A DNA stretch of 64,000 bases from assembly GCF_020497125.1 (NCBI RefSeq), contig NC_059080.1, positions 49,293,563-49,357,562 of the forward strand, written 5' to 3'. Every line of letters begins with the position of its first letter. Within the stretch, counting starts at the first letter, position 1. Of the stretch, positions 22,201 to 37,200 are shown one piece after another. The position numbers and the translations under genes were made by a program. The stretch comes from Mauremys mutica. Lineage: Eukaryota > Chordata > Testudines > Geoemydidae. The notes under the pieces were generated by a model. That model ran no database searches. It was not told where the DNA came from and saw only the letters and a program-made list of their open reading frames with translations.

Positions 22201-25200
22201 CTTGAGTGCTGAACTGTGCAACCCTAAGTATCCTCAATGTAATTTTTTAATGGCTTGTTCTAGGTCAAGTTAAAAGGGAAAAGAAATTCCATAATCAGTG
22301 ATTCTTTGGGGGGGTTGCTGCTGGAATGCTATGGTATGTCCTGTGCAAGATGTGCTCTCACTAAGGCAAGGTTCTGTACAGCCTTGCTTAGTTCACAACG
22401 TGCCTGGATTCATGAGACAAGACAGTTCTGCCTTCTTGAGTGTGTGCTTTGCGTAGTTGAAAACTTTGTAGTGGGCACATTTGGTCCCCTTAGCTGCATA
22501 GGCAATAAATAATCACTGAATGAAAGTGGGCCCACCTATTCAATGTGCACCTGTTATCTGCACACATGTATCCATTGCAACTTATCTCCCTTTCTGAATG
22601 CTTGTAGATTATTGTTAATATGTACATTCAAAACTTGAGGTGCAAAACCTCAATAACTCTGCCAAATCCCAACTGACTTTCAGGCAAACATCCAAAAGAC
22701 TTTTTGCCTGCCTAATTTCCACCTATTATTTCCAGCCATTTTGACGCTAAAGCTTTCAAGGATACAATTACCAAAAAACCCCAAAACAAAGCAAAACCAG
22801 AATCGAGAAAATACATTCATGTATGTTTTCCCACTCTTCTCATACTCAAAAATAGCAGAACTGTTTTGTTCAAATGTGTCTAGATATTTGCCTTTGGTGT
22901 AAACCAGGTCTGGAGAATTTCAGCCCAATGGGTGGAACTTTTGGAAAGTTATGATCACCTGAAAATGGGGTTTATAGTGAAAATGCTCTGGTAACCTTAA
23001 ATATACCTGGAGCACTAGCAATTCCATTATAATGTACAATGTGTCATAATTATACTCACTAGGAATCATAACTTTGACTCTTGCATGTAAATTCTTGACT
23101 ATGCTGTTGAATGGATGTTGCGTCTCATATTTGATTACCTGTGTTTTCTTTTTTAATAAGCAACAGATGTGCTTGTGTATCTGACTGACATCTGTTGAGT
23201 GTGCAGTCTGAGGTTCCAGTTGTGCAGCTGGGTGAACCCCTGTATCTTCGGGGAGCCCAGTGAGGGCTCCATGCCGACACAGGGAACTGTGTTCACAGAT
23301 CCAGTTGCGGGAGTAGGGCCTTGGAGCTCTCATCCTGGGTGTGCATAGTGACTGTATTCAAATAAAATGTTGCGTGCTCTGAGGCTTTCGATTCCCTGAG
23401 CACACTGTGTTCTGTAGTGTGCAGCTTCTTCCCATGGCAGCTTTCACTGAATTGGAGCAACAGGTCCCTCACTCACCAGTCTGACAGCTTCAAATCACGT
23501 GACCCTTGTGCCCCTGTAGAATAGAAAGTTGCAGAACATGTGACATTTAAATTGAATGCTATTGATTGGAAATTCAAATAAATGTGGGGGTGGAAGGGAG
23601 AGGGATGGTTTGCCAGGGTGCAGGTTGGTTCCAGAGCAGCCCTGAGTAAGAGAGACCCCCTAGGCAAAGTTTAACTTGGCCATCTGAACCAGCTCACATG
23701 CTTTTAGTGTTCAGTGTTCGAGATATATGAGAAGAGATGTATATTGCTGAATGAAAGGGGGGAAAAGTGGAGAGTCATATATTATGTAAATGCAGTCCCC
23801 GTCTTTCCAATTTACTTAAACAAGTATTTTCACTGAGTGTTTGACTCGTGGCAAGTTTGAAAATCTAAAAATAAGCCATCTTTGAGTAATGAGCTCTAAA
23901 ACTAGTCTTAACATTTGTTAAAACACTTTTCAGACAATCTCAAGTGACCATGCAGAGTTTTGCAAAACTTAATAAAAAAATCCACTTTTGGGTTGCAAAT
24001 AAGCCTGTGAATTGGGGTGTGGGGGGGGGAGAAACAGAGGAAGAAGGTTATTTTTTACTTGAAAATACAGGCTTAGGAAAATACCATCTGTCAGAAATAG
24101 CACCAAATGCACAGGGACTTCGTGCTATCAATGCTTGTCAGGCTACACAATTATCAATCGGTTGTAGTAAGGAGAAGGTGAAAGAAGATAAACCAAAGTG
24201 GCCTATTGACTGTTGGTGGTCCTTGAAAACCTAGCTTGTTACATGGGTCTGGCTCTAATCCTTTTTTTTCTGGCTGCTACATCCTATTAACATTTTCCTA
24301 TGTAAAGAATTGCTGTGCTTGCAGTGGAGATGTAGCCCATGGGAAGAGAAGACCATTATCTTTATTAAGATGTGGTCCATACTGTGAAAAAGTTTGAGAA
24401 CTTTGGTACAGGTAATCTACTTGCTTGTGTTAATTTGGATTTAGTCCCCCATTTATGTAGAGAGGGCCCCATTCCTTAAAGAAAACTACAGTTTAACCCA
24501 GTGATGGCAGTTTTCTGCTGCTTTTGTTTTCCCTTTGACACTCAGATCATGATATTCCAGGTTAGAAAGACCAGGGGGCAGACCAGGGGGCAGAAGATCT
24601 AAGTGAGACCTGTGGGGTCTCATTGACAAAAACATCTTCTTTGGCTTGTTTTTTTAATGTAAAATAGATTAACATATATGGCTAAAAGGAGGAGTAGAAT
24701 TCTGTGACCCTCTGTGTGTTTTCTTAGCACAAACTGTAGAGGAGTTATTGACCACACCTGTAAAACTGGGGTAACACTTAGCAAGGCTGAGGGCTTGTCT
24801 AAACAGTGTTGTTCACAAATATCTATTGTATTTTAAATTCATAACCTAACTTAATCCAAACTAACCTTCAAGTGTAGGCAAGCCCGAAATGCAGTGGTGA
24901 TAAGCCACCAATTTCTAAGATCAGGGAAAACTGAATTTATGTATATTGAATTCTACTCATAAAATTAGAATGAAGGACAGTGAAATCTGCAGCACAGGTG
25001 GTGACTCAGAAATGGCCACTGAGTCACACCAGGAAGCTAAGAGGTTACACCCCCAGTTACAGAGGGAAATGGAGTGTGCTGGGTGGTGTTCATGTCAGCC
25101 CTATCACTGGGTAATTTATTGAATCTTGTGTCAGCTAAAATAGCTGCTGAGAATATCTTGTCTGTACAGCAGAACTAAGTAAAGCTGTTACAATTTGATG

Positions 25201-28200
25201 TGTAGCTTGCTCAAGCTTATTCAAGAATAACATGTGCAAGTAAAAAGTGATTTGAACTGAATCTTCTGACACACTTTATTAGGAGCATTTTCCTTGAAGC
25301 TCTGATCAACTGTTCCCAAGGCACGTAGTGGAGCCCTGTTTCCACTAAAACATTGTACAGAAGCTCCCAACAGCTTGCTTGTTCACTCCTGTGGAGAGGA
25401 CCACAGCCCTGATTGGGAATGCCTTGCAATAGACTACACTGCTGGATTATTCTGTAATGCACAATCAGAGTTGGATACTTATGTTAGAAAAGACAGATCT
25501 TTAAGTACTGAGCAAGGTTATGTTTTGAAGGAAACTAGTAGAATGGATCCTATATATGCCTGCAACTCTAGATTGGATGCCTCAGCATAGCTCCCATTGT
25601 TTCCCATGACTTATCGTGTGACGTGGATAAAAGAACATCGTCTCACCTTTTCCCCACCCTGCAGACTTTTTTTTTTTTTTTTTAAAGCAAAAAGACTTCT
25701 GCATGTTTGAGTCTAACAAAGGAGCAATTTTTAGAACCCTCAGAAGGGACTGATTGTCTTTGAGAGGGGTATTTAGTATCTATGTTAATTTAATCCTAGG
25801 CTTCTCAGTGCACCACCAAAAAACATGTACTCTGGAAAGAAGGGACTTGTTATTAACAAACCTGGAAATTCCAGAAGGATATTCAACCTCCTGCTTCAGG
25901 GTTTAAACCAGTCTCATATTGTTAGAGACCAGGTTGAGGCCTGTGTTGGGAAGGGGCAGATTATACCACATCTGCCTGTTGCAGGGTTCTTACACCTTCC
26001 TCTGAAGCAGTTGATACTGGCCACTGTCAGAGACAGGGTACTGGGCTAGATGGAACTTGGGTCTGATCAAGTTTGGCAATTCCTGTGTTTTGGTTCAATC
26101 CTGAGCTTTTCCTCATTGATGTAGTAATTTTTCATAGCTTGCTGATTTCATCAAAGCACTGTGGTCTAATGGGTAGAGCACAGAATTGAGACTTAGGAGA
26201 GAGACCTGCGTTCTGTTCCTGACTCTATTAATAGCCCAACTGGGTGATATTGGCAACTCGTTTCCCCACTCTGTGCCTCAGTTTCCCCATTTGTAAAATG
26301 GGAATGATACTGAGCACCTTTATAAAGTGCTTCGAGATCGACTGATGAAATGCATTTATATAAGAGCTAGGTGGTATTTATTATTAATGTGATCAATAGA
26401 GCTCTTACCAGAGCTCAGACCAGCTGCTCAACATGTATGCATGTTACTATAACATTAGAATTGTGAGTGATCCATCCTGTATTACTATATCTTACATTAT
26501 TTTAAACCAGAAAAAAACAAACCACAATGCATGTGATTTCTGTGTGTTTTCTGTTTCTCACCAGCTACTCTGACCTATGATACTCTCAGGTTTGAGTATG
26601 AAGACTTCCCTGAGACCAAAGAGCCTGTTTGGATACTGGGGAGAACATACAGTGTATTCACAGGTAATTCACTCACATGCTAGTACTTACGCAGTGCTTT
26701 TCAGGGCCTGAGGGCTTTACATACATCTAACTAGCCCATGTAGTGTTTTGAACTCTTACATCATCCCAGCTTTTTCTAAGTAGCATCCTGAAGAAGTGCA
26801 GCCCTGCTTGCTAGATTATAGGCATTCTGCTTACAGTACATGCAGTTGTGTGTTCCCCTGCATGTTGTCAGGATAGCCTTTCCTGCTGCCTTCAGACACT
26901 CCTGCTGCATTTTTAGAGAAAATTGTCTTTTTTTTTTTTTGGCTACAGGGGTTGTAGAACACCCTCTCCTTCCACTTTCCTGGCTGGAGATACAGGGTTG
27001 TGATGCTTAAAGCTAGGGAAGACTAACACTGGAAAGGAGAGACTGAAGTAGTAAAGACTGCTTTCCCCAAACATGGCTCTGTTTTTTCTTCCCAGGCCTC
27101 TCCTGCCCTGTAGGCGGGATCTTTGACTGGTCCATCCTTCATGCAATAGTCCCCTGCTCCTATCAAGCCAGGCACTTTCATAAGTGAAAGTTATTAAGTG
27201 ATGGGGATTTAGGTAGGGTTGGTGCCTTTCTCAGGGATGTTACATATGTGTTTATTTCTGAAAATTCTTCAGAGAAAGAGGAGATCCTGTTGGATGTGAC
27301 ATCTCGGCTTTGGTTCACATACAGAAAGAACTTTCCTGCCATTGGTAAGTAGCATAGATACAGTTAACAAAATAACTATACTGTAAAGGAGTCTGGCTTG
27401 TCTCTTAGGGCCTGACCCAACGGGAACATTTCCATTGACCTCACTAGACTTTGGATCTGGAATATGTTCAGGGTGCCATCTCGTGAGAAATAAGCATCTG
27501 AAGTGCAGTGGAGTGGCAGTAAAGTACTGGAGTGCTTTCAGAAAACACCATTTTAAAGAGATACCTGAACTGTGAACAACAACCTAGTGCAGTGCTAAGG
27601 TAACTTCCCAAGGTGTGAGACGAGCACCTGCCAAAGCCACTGCATTTAGCACCGATCCCTGGCCTCTTATTAACATTTGGTTACATCTTGGGCACTGATG
27701 GATGTGGAGGAAGTGTACTACTTTGCCATAAGAGGGAAGTGGAAGGCCCAGTGGTTAGGATGCTAGCCTGGGACTTGGGAGATACACGTTCAATTCCTTG
27801 TTCTTCCATAGATTCCCTGTGTTTCCTTGACCACCTCAGCTGCTCTCTGCCTCAGTTCCCTACCTGTACAATGTTGAGAATATCACTGCTCTGCCTTACC
27901 GGGGTATTGTGAGGATAATTCCATTAATGACTGAGGTGCTCAGATACTCCATTAACAGGGGCCAGATAAACGCCACAGAGAAGAGGTGCTGAAGAGCACA
28001 AACTGGAGACTAGCCCTTTTTTCAGAGAGGAAGGATGTTGCCTCTTATTTCTTCTATGTAGAAAACTTTATACTCCCAGGCATCTTCTAGCTGTGATGTG
28101 CATTCTGAAAGCAGCCTGCTGTTGTGAAATATGCTGTGCTTTTTCTCTTGGTGGGCTTTTCTTTCCCGATAGTTCTGAGTATCCCCGAATCTTCTTTGTC

Positions 28201-31200
28201 CATAAATTTCCTTTTGGTCTCATCCTCTTGACCAAGTAGGACTGGATAGGACTCCTTTAAAATGTACTAATATTTTTCTAAATTAATTTTTTCAAGTAAG
28301 GCTTTTATTAGGGCATGAAGGGAATATCTGAAACTAGAACAACTATGCTAGAAAAACTACAGAAAACTGAACAATGTATCCTTTCTGGAGAAACAATGTT
28401 TAAAATAAATATGCTACCACACTTCCTATCTCTGGTCCAGGTGATCACATACAACTTGTAGAGCTCCTGTTAAAAATATTAGCTCTCAATGTTCTTGTTT
28501 TTCTCTGGGATCATAAACAACATGATATCTGCATGCTGGACTCTCCTAATTATTGCTGGGCCAGCAGGCCCCACTGAACACTAAAACTATTTCAGAAATA
28601 GTCTCAGCTGGCTAAAAGCTCTGGAATAATTGTTATATTAAAAACAGAGGTGGACTCAGAAGATTCTACAAAACCCTCTATGTGCTTAGGCATTTCTTAG
28701 CAGTTTGGAAAAACATTCAACACCCTAGGCAATGCCAAATTGGTGTCCTGAGCCCCGTTTTTGAGGCAACCCTGCAGTGTTGCTTCTAAATGGTAATCCA
28801 GACTTCCAGAAAGGGCAGGTAGCTAACGTTAATTTTGTAGGTGATCTTTCTGAATCAAATTATCTTAAATCCTTCTAATAACTGAACCAATTTTCTTTTC
28901 TTCATAAGCAAGGTGGATTTGATTTAAATCACTAGTCAGGAAGACTTGATGTAATCATGGATTTCTACATAAAAGTGCATTCTTGTTGGTTGTTATAACC
29001 TTAACACATATTCTTCACAACTCGGAGATAGATGTAGGTTTCATTTTTAGAAGGTACACATTATACATTTTTAAAGTGATTTATTTTTGAAAACTTTTCA
29101 GATTAATTTTACAGCTATATCAGAAAATAAATGATTGGTTATTTTATTTATCAAAGGTACACCTCTACGCCGATATAACATGACCTGTTATAACACGAAT
29201 TCGGATATAACGTGGTAAAGCAGTGCTCCGGGGGGGTGGGGCTGCGTGCTCCAGCAGATCAAAGCAAGTTCAATATAACATGGTTTCACCTATAATGCGG
29301 TAAGATTTTTTTTTGGCTCCTGAGGACAGCGTTATATTGAGGTAGAGATGTAATTGAAACAGATAGTTAACCTCCCAATGACTTCATAAATATCTCCAAT
29401 TCAACAAGTTAATCATTAATATTTGAAGGATTTTCTTGCCATGCTGTATTAGGAGGAGAACATCATCAAACAGACATTTAAATTGTTTTATTTAACTAAA
29501 ACAACAACGTTATGTATTGTTTTTTTTCTTCAACAGCAAACATATAATTTAACAAAACAAGCATATGAATTTTTGAATTTAGTTAAAGCAGCAAAGAAGC
29601 CTGTGGCACCTTATAGACTAACAGACGTTTTGCAGCATGAACTTTCGTGGGTGAATACCCACTTTTTCAGATGCAAAGTTTGCATCCGAAGAAGTGGGTA
29701 TTCACCCACGAAAGCTTATGCTGCAAAATGTCTGTTAGTCTATAAGGTGCCACAGGCTTCTTTGCTGCTTTTACAGATCCAGACTAACATGGCTACCCCT
29801 CTGATATTTGAATTTAGTTAAACATTCAAGTTTTTAAAATCAGGTTTGTTTTTGTTAAAATTGTTTCTAACTACAATAGTTAAATTTATTCATTTATTTT
29901 TAAATATTTTGTCGACTGTCCGCCAGGTCAACATGAGAAACTTAAAATATTGGCTTCGGTAGCTAACTCAGTCATCTTCGCCTTCATTTTCCTGTTCGTT
30001 CATAATTTGGAAAAGAGAAACTAGCTTTCCTGCTTTTTCAGGTCCCAAACGATTTCTCAATTTGGAATGAATTAGTCCAATTGGAAAAAAATATTCTTTC
30101 TACACTGGCAGAAGAAGCTACTGCTGTCAAAAGTGAGATTATCACTTCAACAATCTCTGAATCCAAATGCTTAAGTCACTGGTATGACTTTCTTTAAAAC
30201 ATTATCAGCAAACATTTTTTTGAATGGTTCACCCTTAGCTCTGAAGTTTATTGTAGTTGGTATTATGGAGGGATGTTTGCTGGATGTCCATGCCATAGCC
30301 AACTTCTCTTCTCCAGCAGTTAAGGTTTGACCCTGGTACCGAGTATTGAGAATATTTTCAAGAAAATGAGCTGGAGATAGTGTTTGTCCCGTTTGTTTTT
30401 TTTAATGCTTGTAATTTAACTCTGTCATTGCATATTTCTCTTTTTAAGATATCACTCAGTTCCTTCCACATTTCAACAGCGTCAGCAATAAAACAGCTAT
30501 TTCCCTGCATTTTGTTCAAGGCTACAGAAATAGGCTTCAGGGTACTCAGCATGTGTTCAACATTTCTCTTAAGCCCAATGTTGAGAACTTTGGCTGCGAC
30601 AGTGCCATCTATTTTTTTCACGATATTGTTCACAAACTGTCATCAGATTAGGCCAGTTCTCGATATAGTGCTCAAAACAGTCCACTACTGAGTTCCATCA
30701 CATGTCTTGTGGGAGAATTAGCTTGGTTCCTCCCACTTTTTTCAGAGCAGCTGCTGCAAAGTGGTTGTTACGGAAGTATTTTGCAATTTCAACAACATTA
30801 GCCTTTATTTCTTGAACACTGAAGCCTTTGGCTAGGAGGTGCATCAAATGAGCACTGCAACCGTATGTTTATTAGCTTGGGACTCTCTTCTAATAATTTT
30901 TTTTTCTCATCTTGGATACATTTTCAGCATTGTCTGTGACCAAGCTGCATACTAGACATTTGAATTTTTTTCCTACAGTTTGTTATAGCTTTTACTGCTA
31001 CTGCTTGCAAGTATTCTGCTGTCTGTGCATTTCCTGATGTATCAATTGTTTCTGTAAGGAGACATTCCCTTCTTCTGTTGTCACACAAGCACATACAACA
31101 GGATCATTGTGGATATTGCTCCACCCATCCACACAGGTTAACAATTTCACCCTCTAGATCTTTTGCACACTGCTCAATTTCTCTTTCATACACTTTATCC

Positions 31201-34200
31201 AGCAATTTGCCTATGACATCTGCTCTGGGTGGACTGTATCCTGGTCTTAATGACTGAGAACCCACACTTCATTAACATGGTTCAGTCATATGGAAAAGAG
31301 AGTTTGTTGCATAAACCGGGCAATTTTTTCATCAATTGCCTCTTTTTGTAATCTGCTGGGTTTTATCACAAACTTATCTATGGTTGTTTCTGGATGATAG
31401 GGATTTTTTTTTTCCATTTTGCTACAGGTGATGTACTCAAAAAGAACAGGAGTACTTGTGGCACCTTAGAGACTAACAAATTTATTTGAGCATAAGCTTT
31501 CGTGGATATGTGCCATACATGATGTGACTGAAACACTATCATTGGCAGATAACTCTGAAATTATAGAAAATGATGGTGATCTTGAAGGTAGATAGTCTTC
31601 AGAATCCTGTATGTTGAGGATGGATTCTCCTAAACAAAATAAGTCAATGCAGTTATTTAATTATTATTACCATATTGCTCATTTAGTATTGCTCATTGCA
31701 TTCACAGTCAGTACTACTTTAAAGGTGAAATTGTAAAAGGAAGATCTACCTATTTCAGCTATTTATTTTTTATTGCAACTGCATCTAAAATGATGTTACT
31801 CTATGGTACTAACTATATATTTTTTGCTCAAACATGAGAATTCAAGAATAGTCCATAAGGAAGACTGGCAGTCCTTAAGACCGAAGTATGAAATAAAAAA
31901 GTTGACCAACCTGAAGATCCTGCGTGTTCAGACATGTTGCTTTCATCATCTTCAACGCAGCTTCCTCCTGAGAAGGAGCACTTCTCATTATGTTGTTTCA
32001 TTCAGCAGCCAGGCCTTGCATTTCTTTGTTGCACTGTTTGCATTTTGCACGCATGCCTGTCTTACCCACAGGTAGAGGAACTTCATTAAAATAGTCCCAA
32101 ACTGGGTCTCTTTTATGGCCTGCTGCCATTATAGGTTTTCCCTTCTAGTGAGAGAATGATATGGTAGATCTCAAATCAATGAAGGCTACACTCAGAAAGA
32201 TCTCAAGACTTCTGGAATACGCTGCTCAAACAGTTTCACTTTTTTCTACTGCCTGTCCCTCCCTTCTGACATTTATCTCCAGACTTCTTCTCCTTGTCCA
32301 GATCTATTCCGCCGCCCAACAATCTTCTATTCATTGAACTTTTTGAAATTTTGCACTTTTAGAGAAAGGTAAGGGATTGACTCTATATACCCAAATTTGC
32401 AGAGGGACAATAGGGTTGAGGTCTGTTATTTCTCACCTCTATATATTATTTATTTATTTAAAACATTTTTGCTGTTAATAAGCATGTTATCTCTGGAGAC
32501 ACAAATCCACAGTTTGAGAACTGCAAAACTAAGCATCTCTGATGATATCTTCTAGACTGAGCACTGACTCCCATTGGATAGATAGAAAGATTAACCTAAA
32601 TAATCTATACAAAAGCCCCTGGAACCCCATAAAATTGGGTCCCTAATCTGTGAACTATTTGAACTCCTTTACAAAATTTTTATTAAACATTACATGAATA
32701 TGTTGTCTCATACTATAGAATTAGAATTTATAATCCCTATTCCATGATGAGATATCTTTGAGCTATAACGTATCTTAATTAAAACAATCTTTAGATCAGA
32801 TTTTTTGATAAAATGCTTTTTGAGGAAAAAACCTATTTTTTAAAAGAAAACATTAATTTTTATCCACCCGGTTAATAAGTTCTTATCAATCCCTACAAAT
32901 ACAGTATTGGGTTATTTCCACTTCATAGAGAGTTGAATACTCCAAATTTTACTGGTAGATAGAATAGTTAATGCTTGATGCACTTGCTGTAACTAAATTT
33001 GTTTCTCCTGGTGTCATAAACAGATAGTTAAGGGTTAATGTCTCTTTTACCTGTAAAGGGTTAAGAAGCTCAGTAAGCCTGGCTGACACCTGACCAGAGG
33101 ACCAATAAGGGGACAAGATACTTTCAAATCTTGGTGGAGGGAAGTTTTTGTTTTGTGCTCTTTGTTTTGGGGGTTGTTCGTTCTCGGGACTGAGAGGGAC
33201 CAGACATCAATCCAGGCTCTCCAAATCTTTCTGAATCAGTCTTTCATGTTTCAGACTTGTAAGTATAGCCAGGCAAGGCATGTTAGTCTTATTTTTGTTT
33301 TCTCAGCTTGTAAATGTTCCTTTTTGCTGAGAGGATTTTACCTCTGTTTGCTGTAACTTTGAACCTAAGGCTACATGGGGGGGGGTGTTCCTCTGGGTCA
33401 TAAGAATCTGATTACCCTGTAAAATATTTTCCATCCTGATTTTACAGAGATGATTTTTACCTTTTTCTTTAATTAAAAGTTTTCTTTTTAAGAACCTGAT
33501 TGATTTTTTTTCTTTCTTGTTTTAAGATCCCAGGGAATTGGGTCTGGACTCACCAGGAGTTGGTGGGGGAGAGAAGGGGGGAATGGTTAATTTCTCCTTG
33601 TGTTAAGATCCAAGGGGTTGGATCGGTATCACCAGGGACTTGGTGGAAAAGCCTTAAGGCTATCCAGGGAGGGGAAAGTTTTGGGGGAACAGGGAGTGTG
33701 CCAGACATTGAAATTCCGGCTGGTGGCAGTGTTACCGGATCTAAGCTTGTAATTAAGCTTAGAAGTGTCCATGCAGGTCCCCACATCTGTACCCTAAAGT
33801 TCAGAGTGGGGGAGGAACCTTGACACCTGGAAATAAGGCAACTATTGATACAATAGATTAAAAAAAAAACCCAAAGATGTATGTAGGAGAACATACATTC
33901 CATTGCTGGAAGAATTCTTGTGTTTAACACAAAAGTAATACAAAATAGAAAATAAAACATCTGTATGTGATTTGTATTGTACTCAAACTGAAGCAAAGAG
34001 CTGAGATAAAAGCTAGAGGTGGAATAAAGAAATTGAACCTTAAAGCATCTACCATGGATTTGTGTTTAACATACTAGGAATATGTGCAAACGGGATGAAC
34101 TGTCATGATAGAATGAAAATTCTCCTTTGGATCAAAGGCTAGTTTTCATGGGTTCTCTTCCTGAAGATGATTCTGTTGTTTTCTTCTTGTGTAATTTTAT

Positions 34201-37200
34201 ATATAAAAATGGGACGGAAATCAGGGGGGTTCCGAATAGTGTGCAAATGGAATTATATATCTGTGCCCTTCCAATGGAATAGTGGTTTATTGACTCAGAA
34301 ATAAGACTTCTCAAAACATCTGGAATTTTGAGCTAGAAACAATGGTACAGAATAGTCTACTCTTCCAATTCTTTAAAATCAGTTATTTAATGGGATTTGA
34401 AACATTCCTTAACACCTACTGCAGACACAATTTAATACAGGCTAGCTGATTGCATTGAAGCTTAGATTGATTCCTGGAGGTTAACATTGACTGAGTACAG
34501 AGGTTAATCCCTTTCACTTCTATGTCTACACTAGGGAAAAGGTTGAGGTTAGATCAGGGTTAGCTAATGTTTTAGCAAGTCTCAATCTGATCTCAACCTC
34601 TCTGTGTAAATTAAACAAACCCTAGATGAACTTAACTTGTTCCCCTGAATGCAGCATAGTTGTAGCTGTGTCAGTCCCAAGATATTAGAGACACAAGGGG
34701 TGTGAGGTAATATCTGTTATTGGACCAACTTCTGTTGCAGGGAAAGAGACAAGCTTTCGAGCCACACAGAGCTCTTTTGCAGGTCTGGGAAAGGTACTCC
34801 ACGTGTCACAGCTAAATGCAAGGTGGAACAGATCATTTAGTGTAAGTAGTTAGCACATTCTAAGGGACCATCTTAAAGTGAAGTGGCCCCATAACACCTC
34901 TGCAATCATAGGACAAAAAGAGGGGGTTAGTGGGTTACAGATTGTTGTAATAAACTATAAATCCAGTTTGTCTGTTCAGTCCATGATTTTTAGTGTTTAG
35001 CAGAGTAATGAATTTAAGATCCCAGGCTCATCTTTTGCAAGTGTTTGTGAAGGTTTCCTTTGAGGATGAGGACTGATAGGTCAGATATAGAATGATTGAT
35101 CGCATTGTGAAAAGAAGGGCTTTGGAGCTTTGCTGCAGCTCCGCTGCTCCGGGCTCCGCTCCAAAGCCCTGATGAAAAGTGTTCACCCACAGGTGATAGG
35201 GTGTTTTGTCTTATCATTTTCCTGTGTAAGTTCATTCGAGAGCGTAGTGATGGGTTTCACCCACATGGTGATGGTTGGGGCATTTAGTGCACTGAATGAG
35301 GTATACCACATGTTCATAGATTCATAGACTCTAGCACTGGAAGGGACCTCGAGAGGTCATCGAGTCCAGTCCCCTGCCCTCATGGCAGGACCAAATACTG
35401 TCTAGACCATCCCTGATAGACATTTATCTAACCTACTTTTAAATATCTCCAGAGATGGAGATTCCACAACCTCCCTAGGCAATTTATTCCAGTGTTTAAC
35501 CACCCTGACAGTTAGGAACTTTTTCCTAATGTCCAACCTAAACCTCCCTTGCTGCAGTTTAAGCCCATTGCTTCTTGTTCTATCCTTAGAGGCTAATGTG
35601 AACAAGTTTTCTCCCTCCTCCTGATGATACCCTTTTAGATACCTGAAAACTGCTATCATGTCCCCTCTCAGTCTTCTCTTTTCCAAACTAAACAAACCCA
35701 ATTCTTTCAGCCTTCCTTCGTAGGTCATGTTCTCAAGACCTTCGGTCATTCTTGTTGCTCTTCTCTGGACCCTCTCCAATTTCTCCACATCTTTCTTGAA
35801 ATGCGGTGCCCAGAACTGGACACAATACTCCAGTTGAGGCCTAACCAGCGCAGAGTAGAGCGGAAGAATGACTTCTCGTGTCTTGCTCACAACACACCTG
35901 TTAATGCATCCCAGAATCACGTTTGCTTTTTTTGCAACAGCATCACACTGTTGACTCATATTTAGCTTGTGGTCCACTATAACCCCTAGATCCTTTTCTG
36001 CCGTACTCCTTCCTAGACAGTCTCTTCCCATTCTATATGTGTGAAACTGATTTTCCTTCCTAAGTGGAGCACTTTGCATTTGTCTTTATTAAACTTCATC
36101 CAGTTTACCTCAGACCATTTCTCCAATTTGTCCAGATCATTTTGAATTATGACCCTGTCCTCCAAAGCAGTTGCAGTCCCTCCCAGTTTGGTATCATCTG
36201 CAAACTTAATAAGCATAATTTCTATGCCAACATCTAAGTCGTTGATGAAGATATTGAACAAAGCCGGTCCCAAAACAGACCCCTGCGGAACCTCGCTTGT
36301 TATACCTTTCCAGCAGGATTGGGAACCATTAATAACTACTCTCTGACTATGGTTATCCAGCCAGTTATGCACCCACCTTATAGTAGCCCCATCTAAATTG
36401 TATTTGCCTAGTTTATCGATAAGAATATCATGCGAGACCGTATCAAATGCCTTACTAAAGTCTAGGTATACCACATCCACCGCTTCTCCCTTATCCACAA
36501 GACTCGTTATCCTATCAAAGAAAGCTATCAGATTGGTTTGACATGATTTGTTCTTTACAAATCCATGCTGGCTATTACCTATCACCTTACCACCTTGCAA
36601 GTGTTTGCCGATGATTTCCTTAATTATTTGCTCCATTATCTTCCTGGCACATAAGTTAAACTAACTGGTCTGTAGTTTCCTGGGTTGTTTTTATTTCCCT
36701 TTTTATAGATGGGCACTATATTTGCCCTTTTCCAGTCTTCTGGAATCTCTCCCGTCTCCCATGATTTTCCAAAGATAATAGCTAGAGGCTCGGATACCTC
36801 CTCTATTAGCTCCTTGAGTATTCTAGGATGCATTTCATCAGGCCCTGGTGACTTGCAGGCATCTAACTTTTCTAAGTGATTTTTAACTTTGTTCTTTTTT
36901 ATTTTATCTTCTAAACCTACCCCCTTCCCATAAGCATTCACTATGTTAGGCATTCCTTCAGACTTCTCGGTGAAGACCAAAACAAAGAAGTCATTAAGCA
37001 TCTCTGCCATTTCCAAGTTTCCTGTTACTGTTTCTCCCTCCTCACTGAGCAGTGGGCCTACCCTGTCCTTGGTCTTCCTCTTGCTTCTAATGTATTGATA
37101 AAAAGTCGTCTTGTTTCCCTTTATTCCCATAGCAAGTTTGAGCTCATTTTGTACCTTTGCCTTTCTAATCTTGCCCCTGCATTCCTGTGTTTGCCTATAT

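Larger units (their letters stand above)
28909..32871 (-). mobile_element. hAT element of the BED-finger type, with nested insertions
   Basis: The termini are CAAGGTGGAT and, as reverse complement of the right end, CCGGGTGGAT. The flanks TTCATAAG (28901-28908) and TTAATAAG (32872-32879) match at 7 of 8 positions. The transposase remnant runs in the minus direction. Later insertions inside are the MITE at 29160-29350 and PLE pieces at 29588-29806 and 31438-31506. Confidence 0.85.
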
